A stretch of DNA of 60,000 nucleotides from Adiantum capillus-veneris (taxonomy: Eukaryota; Streptophyta; Polypodiopsida; Polypodiales; Pteridaceae), in assembly GCA_014529385.2 (NCBI GenBank), contig CM043944.1, positions 170,649,740-170,709,739 on the forward strand, given 5' to 3'. This document shows positions 20,731 through 33,639 of the stretch, one piece after another (the first letter of the stretch is position 1; the number at the start of each line of letters is the position of its first letter). Below the pieces are notes generated by a model. The model had not been told where the DNA came from and did no database searches. It saw only the letters and a program-made list of their open reading frames with translations. The translations under genes were made by a program, and so were the position numbers.

Positions 20731-22137
20731 TCCATGATTGGTAGGATTTCATCAAGATTCCTCCCAGAGATAGCCCCAGCTATTCTTGGACTTGATTTTC
20801 TTGTACTTACCATCTTCGTCCATAGTCTTCTCATCTTTGGTGCAAGATGGAGTAATTGGGGCCAAGTTATCTTTGGACCCTGCATCAATACATCCTGAAC
20901 TAGGTCATATGGTTTAGCATACTCACCCATTGAAAAATCCACAATGTCGATCTTTTGCCAAGGCTTAGATGCCTGCTTACTAGTCTTTCCTTTTCCTTTC
21001 ATCTTCTCCTCCCTTTGAGAGGCTTCTTCGTGCTTGACACGCTTCACTCCCATGGCATCCACTCCTTCTACCTTTCCTTTTCCTTTGTTCTTCTCTTGGA
21101 CCGGCTCTTCTACCTTTGCCTTCCCTTTAGCTTCCAGGCTAATGACACTCACTGCTTGGTTTCCAGCAGGTGGTGGAGATAGTAGTGGAATGAGAGATTG
21201 TGGTGGGGCTGGTGGTTGTACAGATGGTTAAAGGATTTGGACCGGTGGAAGGGGCCTTGGTTGCCTAGGCGGTGGTGGTCTTGCCCTTGGTGGAGAGATC
21301 TGATTTTACCTTCCTCCCCTATTGAAGTTTCGTCTTCTTAGATGTGGACAGTAATACATGCCATGGCCGTCCTCCCCACAATTGTAGCAGTGGTATTCTT
21401 GGTTTTGCCTTCATTGTCCTCTCCCTTGCTCTGGATTTTTGACAGGTGCATGCCCTTGCTGCACCAGATGCACATATAATCTTTCAAGCTGAGTAGTGAT
21501 GCGACTCAACAGGTTTTGCTGCTCTTCTGATGCCTCTTGTGGTTGGGTTCTCTGAGCGGCTGTTGAAGTCACTAGGGTTAGTTGGAATGAGCTCGATTCC
21601 TCTAACTCGTTGACTCTTGCTTGCATGTGCAGCTTCTTGTCTTTAAGACGGGCTATTTCCAGTGCCAACTCATATGTTGCAGGGAATCTCGCCTTTACCT
21701 TCTCTTTAAGCGGCGACCACATGCCAGCAATGAAACGATCATTCTTCAGGAAATTAGGCGCTCCTTCACCTTCCTCCAGTGAGGCAACCCATCACTCCCA
21801 CAAATCGACGCACTTGGATTCGTAAGTGGCATACTCTAGCAGACTTCTCTGCTTTAACTCTGTCAGCAAAACTGCCGTAACTTTTCTGAGGTTGTGCCTC
21901 CACCAAACCTCTTCACAAAAGCAACACGTAGTACATCCCAGGCATTCTTGGTAGCTTGGGGCAAATAATTGTACCAAGACTTGGCTTCTTCTTTCATTAA
22001 TAGAGGAAAAATTCATAGTCGCGAGGCATCATCATCCTTGTTGGAAACCACACAAGCGATGTCAAAGTCATCCAAAAAATCGATGGTGATGTCTTCTCCC
22101 TTTTTTCCACTAAATGTGGGAAAGAGACACTTGCCAT
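20731..22137 (-). pseudogene. gypsy-B gag and gag-protease linker
   Basis: The minus-strand start ATG at 22137 reads MASVSFPTFSGKKGEDITIDFLDDFDIACVVSNKDDDASRL, followed by frame changes. It continues as LTELKQRSLLEYATYESKCVDLWE (about 21863-21792), then NDRFIAGMWSPLKEKVKARFPATYELALEIARLKDKK and a Q-rich coiled stretch to 21411. A lysine-rich linker (21152-20740) ends GPKITWPQLLHLAPKMRRLW, conserved before the protease in this lineage. An (AT)n tract (22172-22234) lies just upstream of the start. Gag forms the element particle; this copy is frameshifted. Confidence 0.8.
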
Positions 22138-22167
22138 GGTGGTAAATCAATGAGCAGGAAATTACAA

Positions 22168-22236
<69 letters not shown>

Positions 22237-23482
22237 AAAATGACTCAGCAACTCATAGCGGCTTTCTTACAGGGTTGGATGGATAGATTTAAAACAGGAT
22301 AAACATGAAAGAGTGGTGGTAATCTAACACGGGAAGGATATAGGGTTTGGGGAGCTAAGGATTTCTCCTAGCACGACAACACCAAACAAATACACAATCT
22401 TCTATTGATAGAAGATTTTTCTATCTACATATATATTCACATGCATGTGTTGCAGAAACTAAACGAAAAGGCGGTTGGTCCGTTATCCATGATGCACAGA
22501 GTGTAGAGCACTTACTTACACTCTAATCATGCCGGTGTTGACAAGTCGGCACATCCATAGGAGGTCATCACCCTTCATAGGCTCCACCTTCTCTTCATCG
22601 CTTAGCATGTATGGAGTAATGGCGACGCGTTTGACTACTCTTAGCCTTTTAGCTAGCAGCAGCTGCAAGTAATTACTGTAGTCGGCTCTTTGCATGAACT
22701 CCAGTCCATTTAGTGCTGTAACTTGTCTCCAGCCCATTGGGTTTCACCCGTGGTGGACAATTTCTTCAGGATGAGCTGTACAGGGAGAGGAGGAAGACCT
22801 CTACGCGGCCTCCAAAGCAGCAAAGACAGTAGCCAAACCACTCCTCCTTAGGGCATCAAAACCTTCTTACCACTTCTGCTTTGGGGTTGTCAAAGTGGAC
22901 TAGCAGCACTCGCATGCGCCACGCGAATGGATAGGTGACCTTTCGTTGCTTTGCCTCATATGACCTTTTTGGAAAACTAGGCATGATTCTGCTTCTCGAA
23001 CTTGAAGCACTCGTGTGGCGAGGTGCTTTTTCCTTTGGGGTCATGTGTTTCAAAACTTGCTTAGCCCTTCCTTTCCTTTGGCTCAAGCAGCCCCTTTTGG
23101 CCACTTAGGAGCAGAGGCTATACCTTTACTTGCAGATTCCTTAAGAAAGAGAGGCCTCTTCATTACCTTCATTGCTGGCATTCATTGATTGTGTGCTTTG
23201 GTTGACAGCAATGATGGCATTTCGTAGCCCTCCCACTTGATGCTCTTGATTTGGGTTAGCACGAGCAATGCACAATGGGGAGCTTACCTCTTAAATATTG
23301 ATGACGCTACAGCCTGGCATTAGTATTTCAATGAAAGCGGTCAATGTTTCTTCAATCTCCTCCTCCTCCGTTCTCCAATTGGAGAATTCTTGCAGCAATT
23401 CGTCCATGGTCGACGACGTGCGTTGTCTTCAACATTGTAAACTGGAGGTTTCCGAGCAACCCTCCTCAATGGGGACACCAAA
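22138..23482 (-). other. gypsy-B 5' leader with possible extra ORF remnants
   Basis: No known gene. Minus-strand open pieces at 23104-22856 (basic, RKGRAKQV..., then VTYPFAWRMRVLLVHFDNPKAEVV) and 22737-22516 (YSNYLQLLLAKRLRVVKRVAITPYMLSDEEKVEP) look coding-like and lie on the same strand as gag. They may be one broken leader ORF. A primer-site-like TGGTGTCCCC lies two bases inside the LTR end at 23483. Confidence 0.4.
22172..22234. repeat. (AT)n microsatellite
   Basis: About 31 uninterrupted AT units just upstream of the gypsy-B gag start. Confidence 0.95.
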
Positions 23483-24116
<634 letters not shown>

Positions 24117-24513
24117 GACGTTGTCTAGTCCTTTTTTTTTTGGAAAGTGACTCTACAACAATGTGCATAAAGCCTACACTTGATGTGAAAATTGCCCAAA
24201 AAGAGGAGAAACAAAGTGGGAACAACACGTGCTATATAGCAAAACCATAGAAGACTGTAAGGGACCTGTTATGTAGAAAACAACAATGATAAAAATTTTG
24301 CACAAAATGATAAAATAGCATGTGCAGTATTGTTTGTAGTGGAAACGGAGGCCAAAATGAGCATGAATAAAAAATCTGAGCAGACTAAGCCCAAAATTTT
24401 TGTCAACTTGCTAACGCTCACCAAAGCTCGTTGAAATCTGAGAAGAGGAGCAGGGGTGTTTTGGCAATGCTGGCGACTGAGCCCGAGAGGACGTGACTTG
24501 CTCTAATACCAAT
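24117..24513 (-). other. copia-B gag scrap, leader and primer site
   Basis: 24117-24170 matches copia-C gag around 41684-41740 (TCTAGTC...GAAAGTGACTC). It then jumps to sequence matching copia-C leader from 42369 on. The complement of 24500-24511 reads TGGTATTAGAGC, an initiator-Met tRNA primer site, two bases from the LTR at 24514. Confidence 0.75.
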
Positions 24514-24741
24514 TGTTGGAATTAGGGTTGCAAGAAAATGTACACAGCTTGAAGAAGACGAAGAAAGCTCAAGGCACACAATAGAGAGTGTATTACTTAG
24601 TTTGTAATGGAAATATAGATAGCCCTAGAATGATGGGTATATATACAATGCACGGGGGGAAAAACCTTCTAGTGAGGGAAAAATGCCCCTGATGGTCCTA
24701 AGTGTGTTCACACACCTCACTACTACATGTATATAGTAACA
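24514..24741 (-). repeat. copia-B 5' LTR
   Basis: 228 bp, TGTTGGAATTAGGG...ATAGTAACA in plus orientation, matching 12353-12579. Confidence 0.9.
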
Positions 24742-25701
24742 ATATTTTCCTCTTTGAAGAAGACAATATCTTTACCCAAGGCATCTTTGAATCTTTCACA
24801 GTCCCTTCTTGGATGGTCTGGGCTGTCACACCATATGCACCTTTTACAAACCCCTTTCTGTTTTGAGGTCTTTGACTTTATGGCCGTCCAGATGTTTTCC
24901 CCTTTTCTTAAAGCCTTGCTAGATTTAATTTCAGCTCGCATATGCCCTTCACAAGTTCTTCAAGCATAGATATAGAAGCTGCAATAGTAGGTTTTGGCTA
25001 CTTCTCAGTAATAGCAGAAACTGGAGCACTATTGTTTACCACCATCTTGTCTCTTTTGTGATGCCTTTTTGCCAATAGGGAGACTGAATCTTGTGCATCA
25101 TTCCACCTCGTCTTCAAAGCTTGCTCTGTATCTTTGTCTTCCAAGAGAAGCTCTAACTTTTCTTTGATTTCATTTCCCATTGCTTGTAGGAAAAGTTATA
25201 CCTTCTCTCTATCCAAGGAAGCTTGTTCCGTTTGTGATAGTTGAGCATAGCGTCACTCAAACTCTCTGAGAAGCTCTGTAGAAAAAATCCCTTCTTTAGG
25301 CTTTGCAACCCAATCTAAGAAAGTTCTTTTGGTCACCCTCTCAGAGTCCTCCATAAAGTATTCTTCTTTTGGAGAAAGCTTGAATTCCTCCCAATTTCTT
25401 CCATGAGCATTTTGGATTGCCCTAATACGGTCTCTGATGTTTGGGACACAAACTAACTCCAAACTTCGAACCATGTCTTCCTTGCACACTCGATACAACT
25501 CCGTTTCCTTCATAAATACTTTGTGATTTCTTTGTCATCAAACTAGTCAACGCTCTTCACAACAGATTGTAGTGCCTTGTTGGTTGAAATCTGACTTCTT
25601 TTTGCTGCTTGTTGTTGCTGCATATACATGGAAAATTCTTGAAACATCTGCATGACTGCAGGATCAAAGTGCATCCCATGTGCCTCTAGATTGTCATTCA
25701 T
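24742..25701 (-). pseudogene. gypsy-A gag, N-terminal part
   Basis: Starts at the minus-strand ATG at 25701 (MNDNLEAHGMHFDPAVMQMF, Q-rich), meets a TAG at codon 53 and shifts frame near 25515. It continues as ELYRVCKEDMVRSLELVCVPNIRDRI...EEYFMEDSERVTKRTFLDWVAKPKEG (retrotransposon gag fold) and ...KLELLLEDKDTEQALKT. A zinc knuckle C-x2-C-x4-H-x4-C (CIWCDSPDHPRRDC) lies near 24830-24790. The frame runs to FFKEEN at 24742, where copia-B starts. Gag packages element RNA in the cytoplasm. The continuation is at 12352 downward. Confidence 0.85.
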
Positions 25702-26882
25702 GGCTAACAAAGTGTGTATATCAATTCACAAACTCCCACCCCAAAAATTTCACATCGTTTTCACTAGAAATGTCAGGATGTGTGCGGTCTAGCTGGGAAG
25801 GTGTAGAACCTCTAGCTGTGAGAGTTCTTGATGAGAGTCACAAACACTTTAAGAAAAAGCATTTATGGAAAATCACCAACTCTCTTTCTAAAGATGAATG
25901 ATAATCTAAGAGCGTTCGTGACAAGACAGTCACAAACCCTCTCCCCTATTGTGCTTGGGATTTGCTTGTTTCCGTAGGCGGGTTCGTGATGAAAGGTTTA
26001 CCTATTCACATTCAATTTCACTTAAAAAGAGCAATTAAGAACACGAAACTTTCAGCCATGGAACCTCAATGCTTATACAAGCACAAACACCAATCAAAAC
26101 CCAAACCTCTTTCATGGTATCATGTAGCCTCGCCCCCAATTACATACTCATAGCATCACATAGTTGAAGGGAATACACGAGCTTCCACATTCACGGTGAT
26201 GGTTTTTTGATTTTGCAGAGATTTATGAGCTTCTAAATTGAATCCCACACACCATTTTGATAAGGGGAAACCCTAATTCACTCCCTCACAAGCTCAAATA
26301 CAAGATTGCGAAGAGGCGGGACTACAACACACATAGATTGGGCAATCATGGAAGCTATTGCATAGTAGAAGAAAATTTCAGTTTTTTCCTCTTAAATGCA
26401 TTCCTCTCTCTCCCTCTCTTTCCCACAGAATTTTCAGTTGATGTGTCAATGTTTGGGTCCTTGATTTACTTTGGACCAAAACTAGGTCATTTTTGGCCCA
26501 TTTTTAATGTGAAAAATCCCCAAATTGAGTTTTAAAAAAACCCTAAATTTGTGGGATCACTTGCATAAGCATAAAGATCATAGATAAGCATCATTTTTTA
26601 TTATCAATATTCTATTTTGGGTCACTTTCCATGCAATTTTGCGATAACGCCTGCTGTTAACTACTATTTTTGGCAGTTTTTGTTCGCATCAATCTTTATA
26701 GGCCAGATGAGTGTGCCACCATGAAACACTTCAGATATGTACATCAGAAAACCAAATTAGGCATCGTAGCAAGTGGGAAAATACACAAAGGCACCACATC
26801 CAGGGCCACGACTCCCCGGATAGGTATGTACATGATAGCGAACGTAGTAGTTGCTTCAGCATATATCACAATATGTACATGA
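25702..26882. other. Region without recognisable gene
   Basis: AT-rich sequence, probably the leader or lost 5' LTR of gypsy-A on its left side and the decayed start of the chromovirus fragment on its right. No ORF here carries a motif that I recognise. Confidence 0.5.
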
Positions 26883-27957
26883 TTGCTTTTTTATTTCCAT
26901 GCATCAGAAGGTGTCAAAAGTGAAGTGAATGTTTTTATTTTACACTATGTACGTGCCACTACACAAAAGCGTGTCGCTAAATTGTTTGTTAAGGATATTT
27001 TTTTATTGCATGAGATGCCCAAGAGCATAGTGTCTGACCATGACTCTAAATTCACCTCTAACTTTCGGAAGGCTATATTTTAGGCCATAGGAACAAAACT
27101 AAGAATGAGAACCACTTTTCATCTTCAAATAAATGGAAACAAGAAACGGGTAAATCCGGTATTGGAGAACATGCTTAGGATGTATATGAGTGAGAGACAA
27201 ACTAATTGCTAGACTACTTGCCTTTATTTGAGTTCTCTTATAATAGTTCTTGGCATGCGTCTATTCAAATGGCACCTTTTAAAGCAATATATGGGCCTAC
27301 AAATGCTCTACTCCTCCAAACATTCCAAATTGTGAGAACAAGGTAGAAGTATTTAGAAAATGCTTAAGAGAATGGACCTAGAACTTTCCAAGATTAGATG
27401 TCACATTAAGGAAGACAAAAAAAACAAAAAATGTATTATGATAAGCATAGGAGACCATTGTCCTTTGATTTAGGAGATTTGGTTTCCTCAAAGGTCATTC
27501 CTAAGCGTACTAATTTGACTCTTGGTAAGGACGGACGATTGTCCTTACAAGGAAGGTCATTCCTAAGCATACTTATTTGATTCTTGGTAAGGATAGGTGA
27601 TTGTCTCCAAGATTTTTTGGTCCTTTTAAAGTTTTGAAGAGAGTCGGGTCACTTGGTCATAAACTTGAATTGCCTGTGCATGTTAAAGTCTCGTTAAAGT
27701 ACATCCGGTTTTCCATGTAAGTCTGTTAAAGAAGTATGTGCCTAATCCTTGACATGTTTTGCAGGAGAATTATAATCTTTGTGATGATGGGTCATTAAAG
27801 ATAAAACCAAAAACAATTCTTTATTGTAGAGTTAAGCACCTTAGAAGTGAAAATCCTGTTGAACTTTTGGTTAAGTGGGATATGTATCATGTAGAAGATG
27901 TCTCATGGGTTGAATTAAATGTCTTGCATGCTGAATACCCCTCCTTCCAACTCTGAA
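26883..27957 (+). pseudogene. Chromovirus integrase with chromodomain (fragment)
   Basis: Plus strand. 26883-27083 reads TQKRVAKLFVKDIFLLHEMPKSIVSDHDSKFTSNFRKAIF, the integrase core around its second Asp. Stops then break the frame, but the target-joining stretch (NSSWHASIQMAPFKAIYG near 27240-27295) is still visible. 27759-27957 gives PKTILYCRVKHLRSENPVELLVKWDMYHVEDVSWVELNVLHAEYP, a chromodomain-like end, which in chromoviruses directs insertion to marked chromatin. Upstream gag and RT are absent. Right of 27957 a purine-rich GATAAGGGAAGAATA may be the purine tract of a lost LTR. Confidence 0.8.
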
Positions 27958-28208
27958 ACAAAGTTAATTTTGATAAGGGAAGAATATAATAGATCTTATT
28001 TCCAAATTTTTAGCACTAAATTTTGTTCAAAGAAAAATTTGGTAGTTTTAGAAGTTGTCCATAGTCTAGGAGTTTATTTAGATTGTTTTTGTTCAATTTT
28101 AGATTTTGCTCCGCAGTACACTTTTGGAGCCATTTTTGAGGCTGTTAATGCAAGATTCTGGAAAAGTTTGTACATAGTAAACACAACCCTAAATACAAGG
28201 AAAAATAC

Positions 28209-28305
28209 TTGAAATGGGAGTGAGAGTGAGACGTGATTGAGGAAGTTAGATTTGAAAATGGGAGTTAGATTTCAAAATCACGTCTCACTCTCACTCCCAT
28301 TTCAA
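28209..28305. repeat. Foldback: 30-bp perfect inverted repeat
   Basis: Arms 28209-28238 and 28276-28305 are exact complements (core GAAATGGGAGTGAGAGTGAG). The 37-base spacer contains GTTAGATTTGAAAATGGGAG, itself nearly complementary to 28295-28313, so two overlapping hairpins are possible. Confidence 0.85.
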
Positions 28306-28755
28306 ATCTAACCCTAATCATATACATCAAATATAGATTCTCTATTTCTCCTATCTATTTTGTGTACTCTGTCAATTTTCTATTTTTCAATCTATTTTTC
28401 TCTCTCGTGTCGCGTCACATCCTACTCATCAAACAAAAACTCCTCCTGCAATGCCCCACTGGCTATGATGAAGTAACGTTAAAAGAATGAGACAATAGAT
28501 CTTCTAACCCAAACTTGGGCTTGAGTGTTTTAAAGAGTTATTTTCATATATTTTGGGCATTTTGAAAGTGTTTGTGACCAAAAGTTACCATGGTGTGTGT
28601 TCTCAATTTCTTGTAGCTCAACGGATAGCTAGAAAGCAAAAAATTTGTTTAATAGAACATGCGGTCATCCTTCCACCCTCCATCTCTCTTGCACCAAGTA
28701 AGCTATCTCTACAAATGAGCATCTTTATCTCTCAATAAGTTGTCCCTACAAATGA

Positions 28756-28814
<59 letters not shown>

Positions 28815-28989
28815 CACACACACTCGCACACGTAGATACACACATACAAACAAACATGCACACAAGGTTTTATATGAGAATCAATTTTTATAAAAATGTT
28901 CATTTAGTCTATCCACATGTTAGCCACACCTACTATGCTGACTTTGGCCATAGCATTTTTTATTGCATCCTTGTTCCTTTCCTTGAGAA
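28306..28989. other. Intergenic, with (CT)n and (AC)n tract
   Basis: No gene seen. (CT)n about 28761-28799 followed by (AC)n 28800-28823. The left part of the copia-2 LTR should lie near 28918-28989 but is too diverged to delimit. Confidence 0.5.
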
Positions 28990-29247
28990 CTTCCCAAGCA
29001 AGGTGTGAGGTGAAGTGTGTGTGAGGTGGACTAAGAGAGCAAGGCAAGGAGGTAGTTCCATTAAGGGTTGCTAATCCGTAACCTACTTCTACTTTGAAGT
29101 GCAAAGCCATTGAGTGGCTTCTTTCCTATGAATGTAGCCCACATTGGGTGAACCACGTATATTGTGCTCTCTCTCTCTATGTGAAATTATCTCTCTCTAT
29201 TAAATTAACACTCTAATATCTATTTAGTTGCACCTTTATTCCTAACA
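28990..29247 (+). repeat. copia-2 5' LTR (right part)
   Basis: Matches the end of the copia-1 LTR, including CAAAGCCATTGAGTGGCT and TAGCCCACATTGGGTGAACC, and ends CCTAACA at 29247. The start is not clear. Confidence 0.8.
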
Positions 29248-29249
29248 AC

Positions 29250-29261
29250 TGATATTAGAGC
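29250..29261 (+). other. copia-2 primer-binding site
   Basis: TGATATTAGAGC, two bases after the LTR; close to the iMet-type TGGTATCAGAGC. Confidence 0.75.
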
Positions 29262-29321
29262 ATTGGTTTGCTCGTAGCTAAACTATCTTAAGGAGAGTAT
29301 TCCTTGAATTATGTGGGAGTT

Positions 29322-32300
29322 ATGATAGAGAAAGATAAGCTCAAGATTGAGAAGTTCAATGGAAAAAAATATCAACACTAGAAGATGTAGATTGAAGACT
29401 ATTTCTACCAAAATGATCTTTATTTTCCACTAGGCGGTCTTGCAAAATGAAACTTGGATTTTCCTTGACTGAAAGGCATTGGGAACAAACTGGCTATTCT
29501 TGGCATCAACAGTGGCCTTCAATGTCTCAAAAAAATGAAGACAGCAGAGGACTTGATGAAGTCACTTAACAGCCTCTACGAGAAACCATCGGCATCAAAT
29601 AAGGTATTTCTCATGAAGCATTTTTTCAGTCTAAAAATGGTAGAGAGTGGTTCAGTTATAGAACACCTAAACGACTTCAACACCAACATAAGTCAACTTT
29701 GATCAATGAAGACCAATTTTGACAATGAAGTGTAAGCTCTCCTTATACTATAGTCCTTACCGCCTTGTGATGGCTATAAGTAACTCAATCTCTGGTTCAA
29801 GTACTCTTAAGTTTGATGATGTTGTGGGTGTTCTTCTAAGCAAGAAAATGCAAAGGAGAAGCACAGGTGAATCATCAAGCATTGCACTATCAATGGAAAC
29901 AAGAGGACTTCAAAAGAAGAGGTTCAAAAATCAAAAGGGTCGTGATCACTCAAGGCAGAGCAAGTCACACACAAAGTCAGTTCTGGAGTGCTAGAACTAA
30001 AAAAAGAAGGGCCACATCAAGAAGGATTGTTGGTCCAAGAAGAAGAACGAGATGCAATCTCAAGACAACAAACCAACATCAAAGGCCAATGTGGCACGTA
30101 AAGTAGAGCAAGATGCTCTAATACTTCACTGGACAATGTGTCCAATTCTTGGATAGTCGACTCTAGAGCTTCATTTCATGAAACACCACATAAGAAACAT
30201 TTTTAAGCTCACACTAAAGGTAATTTTGGGTATGTATACTTGGGAGATGATGAAGCTTGTGAAATTGTCAGAAAGGTATATTTTGTGTCAAAACTGTAAA
30301 TGGAAATGAATGGAATCTTAAAGATGTTAGGCATGTTCCCTCTCTTTGCAAAAACTTGATCTCAATAGGTCAGCTAGATGATCAAGGTCACAACATTGCA
30401 TTTGGAAACAAACATTGGAAGATCTTGAAAGGATCTTTGGTGGTTGCAAAAGGAGAAAATGTTGGTACATTACACTTGTGTATGGTTAGCATATGCAATC
30501 TTCAACTTGTGCAATAGCTACAGAAGTCGAGGGTGCAGTGTGGCATAATTGGTTTGGACATATAAGTGCCAAAGGAATGCAAATCCTTCAATCAAAGAAG
30601 CTTCTACTAGGTTTGGAAGAAGTGGACCTATAATTTTGTGAAGATTGTGTTTATGTTAAACAAACAAGGGTAGAATTTCTAAAAGTAGGAAATGAAAGGA
30701 AAAATTAAATCCTTGAATCAATTTGTTCTGATGTATGTGGTCCTACGAGTACACCATCTCTTGGTGGCTCATTGTACTATGTAACATTCATAGACAATGC
30801 AACTACAAAAACATGGGTTTATGTAATGAAGAATAAATCTGATGTGCTTTCCATATTTCAAAGGTGGAAAGGTTTGTGGAAAATGAAGTAGGCACCAAGC
30901 TTAAATGCCTCAGATTCGACAATGGAGGTGAATATTTCAGCCAAGCTTTTGATGTGCTAGAAATGGAATTCAAATGCAAAGGACACCTCAACAAAAAGGA
31001 TGAGCAGGACAATCATCAAGCGTGAAGCATGCGGCTAAATGCGGGCCTCTCGCTTGAGCTTTGAGAAAAAGTAGTAAGTAGAACTACGTACTTGATTAAC
31101 CAATCACCCTCAACGGCACTGGATTGAGGAATTCCAAAAGAGGCATGGATAGTTAAATCGGTGAATTATGCATTAGTCAAAGCGTTTGGATGCGAGGCTT
31201 TTATGCACATAGATAGAAGTTGAAGGAAAAATCTAGATGCAAAGTCCAAGAAGTGTTTCTTCATTGGCTATGGAGAAGCAGACTTTGTATATCGCCTATG
31301 AAATCACAAAGATGGTAAAATCTTTAGGAGTAGGGATGTAATTTTCAATGCATAAAATATGTACAAAGATTACTTGGAAAGAAAACAAACAAAAGATACA
31401 GGTAATGAGTACATGGAGCTTGAGGACAATGAAGACTCTAGGATTGCAAGTCATGACAACTTTCAACAACGTCAACCATATGAGAACCTCGACCTATATC
31501 CCAAAGATCTATGAGAGTAAGTTGACCTCCACAGAGAGGTTCATTCCTTCCTTCAATCATCTCTTGGTCTCAAGTTCTAGAGAATCAAAGTCATACGAAG
31601 AAACTATGCAACGGGAATCCAAAGAATAATCAATGAAGAGCATGCAAGCAAAGGTGGACTCATTACATCGCAACCAAACATGGGAATTGGTTGATTTACC
31701 TAACGATAAGCGGACACTACAAAACAAATGGGTATACAAGCTGAAGGAAGAAGAAGACCAGAAAAAGAGGTACAAACCAAGGCATTTGGTAAAGGGGTTT
31801 TCTCAGAAGAAAGGTATTGACTTCAATGAAATATTTTCTCTTGTTGGATAAATAAATTCCATTAGGCTTTTCTTAATCCTTGTGGTTGCTCATGACTTGA
31901 ATCTTGAGCAAATGGATGTAAATACGGCTTTCCCTCATGGCAACTTGAAGGAGGATATTTACATGCTTCAACCAAAAGGGTATGAAGAGAAGGTAAGGAG
32001 AAAATGGTTTGCAGGTTAAAGAAGAGCTTGCATGGCCTAAAGAAAGCATCAAGACAATGGTACTTGAAGTTTGACCGATGGATATTGGATCATGGATATA
32101 GAAGATGCAACTTAGATCTTTGCATCTGCATGAAGAATTTGGGAGTTTATCATCCTTATGTTGTATGTTGATGACATGTTGATTAATGCAAGAGTTAGCA
32201 TGCAAGATATTAGAGACCTAAAAGAAGAGTTATCTAAATCTTTTTGAATGAAATATTTAGGTGTTGGAAAGCGGATACTTGGTTTGAAGATATCAAGGGA

Positions 32301-33126
32301 TAGGATGAAGAAGATACTAAAGCTATCTTAAGAAGATTACATCAAGAAGATACTAAAAAGGTTTTCAATGCAAGATGCAAAACCGGTTTCTACACCTTTG
32401 GCTAGTCACTTTAAACTAACCAAGGATATATGTCCAACAACACATGAGGAGATAGTGTACATGTCTAAAGTTCCATATGCTGCAGCGGTAGATTCTCTAA
32501 TGTAAGCTATGGTCTGGACAAGGCCAGAAATTGCACATGCAGTGAGAGTTGTTTTAGTAGGTTCATGGATAATCTAGGTAAAGAGCATTGACAATCTGTG
32601 AAATAAATAATAAAGTATCTAAAGGGGACAACAATGAATGATTTGTATTTTGGAGACACTGACATTTTCTTGCAAGGGTATGTTGATGCAGATATGGCAG
32701 GTGGCAAAGATACTCAAAGGAGCACTACTGGCTACGTCTTCACGATTGGAGGCACAACACTAGAGTTGGACTCAAAGCTACAAAAAGTGGTATCACTTTC
32801 TACCATGGAAGCAGAATATGTGGCTCTCATGAAGGCAAGCAAAGAGATTCCGTGGCTTCACAGATTAGTGAAGGAGCATGGATACAACCAAGACAATTGT
32901 GTCTTGTATATTGGCAGTCACCATTCATCTTTCAAAGGAATCAGATTTTCACTCAAGGAAGAAGCATATAAAGGTGAGATATCACTTCATACATATTCTT
33001 TTAAAAGAGGGACAACTAAATCTTGGAAATGTGCACACGAGCAAGAATCATGCAGACATGTTAAAAAAGGTTGTTAACAAGGAGAAAATGAGATTTTGCT
33101 CACCTTCAATTGGCATCCAAGGATAA
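29322..33126 (+). pseudogene. copia-2 gag-pol, heavily broken
   Basis: Gag starts MIEKDKLKIEKFNGKKY at 29322 and soon meets stops. The zinc-knuckle end GHIKKDCWSKK lies near 30010-30040. The protease active site near 30143 reads SWIVDSRASFHE, with Arg in place of Gly in DSGAS. Integrase pieces follow: HNWFGHISAKGM and CEDCVYVKQTR, then SDVCGPTSTPSLGGSLYYVTFIDN near 30730-30795. RT begins about 31633 (HRNQTWELVDLPNDKRTLQNKWVYKLKEE) and shifts frame repeatedly; MLYVDDMLI is recognisable near 32158. RNase H spans 32634-33126 in two frames. It is parallel in sequence to copia-1 throughout, with no intact domain. Confidence 0.85.
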
Positions 33127-33134
33127 GAAGCCGG

Positions 33135-33156
33135 GGCTATGCCTTTTTTCCTAACA
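33135..33156 (+). repeat. copia-2 3' LTR remnant (about 22 bp)
   Basis: GGCTATG...TTTCCTAACA equals the final bases of the copia-1 LTR (1988-2009) apart from small changes. Confidence 0.7.
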
Positions 33157-33639
33157 AGCATCCCATTGCAAGTAATTTTTGGGTATCCAACGACACAAAC
33201 TTAATATCAAGAGAACAAAGTTCTTAAGAATTTCTCCTTAGCATAAACAAGACCATTTTTGGCACAAAGGGTACCCAACCTATTGTGATGGGTTGATGAT
33301 ATGGCTATTGCAAATCCCCCCTCCCCTGCCTCCCTAAATCCTCTTCTCTCTCCTAATATGTGAAAGCCATCAAAAACCATGATTATGGCATACTTACTAT
33401 CATTGCAAGAGACCATAAACATGCAAGGTGAAGACTTACAGGCACATAAAATGGAGAATGGCATGCCAAGGGTTCTTGGTTTTGAGAATAAGCATCTCAA
33501 GGACATAGTTGAGATGCAAATAACACATTTGATGCAGCTTGTAGAGGAATCCAAAGAATGTAAATCCTTTGAATTCTTTGAAGTCGAAAACATGCTCAAG
33601 GAGGAGGGAAGTCTGGAGGAAAATAGGAACACGTGACGT
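33157..33639 (+). other. Region without recognised gene, one short coding-like ORF
   Basis: An 85-codon plus ORF at 33379-33636 reads hydrophilic (ENKHLKDIVEMQITHLMQLVEESKECKSFEFFEVENML) and could be the end of LINE-1 ORF1, since endonuclease sequence follows directly. I do not recognise it. Confidence 0.4.

Larger units (their letters stand above)
28990..33156 (+). mobile_element. copia-2, decayed element of the copia-1 family
   Basis: 5' LTR end, primer site, gag, protease, integrase, RT and RNase H in order on +. All are broken by stops and small indels. The 3' LTR is almost gone: the sequence jumps from GATAAGAAGCCGGG straight to the last 22 bases of the LTR, ending CCTAACA at 33156. Confidence 0.87.

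Noticed and set aside
26115-26128. TGGTATCATGTAGC as a plus-strand primer-binding site
   Set aside because: Only the first eight bases fit the iMet pattern, and no LTR end precedes it.
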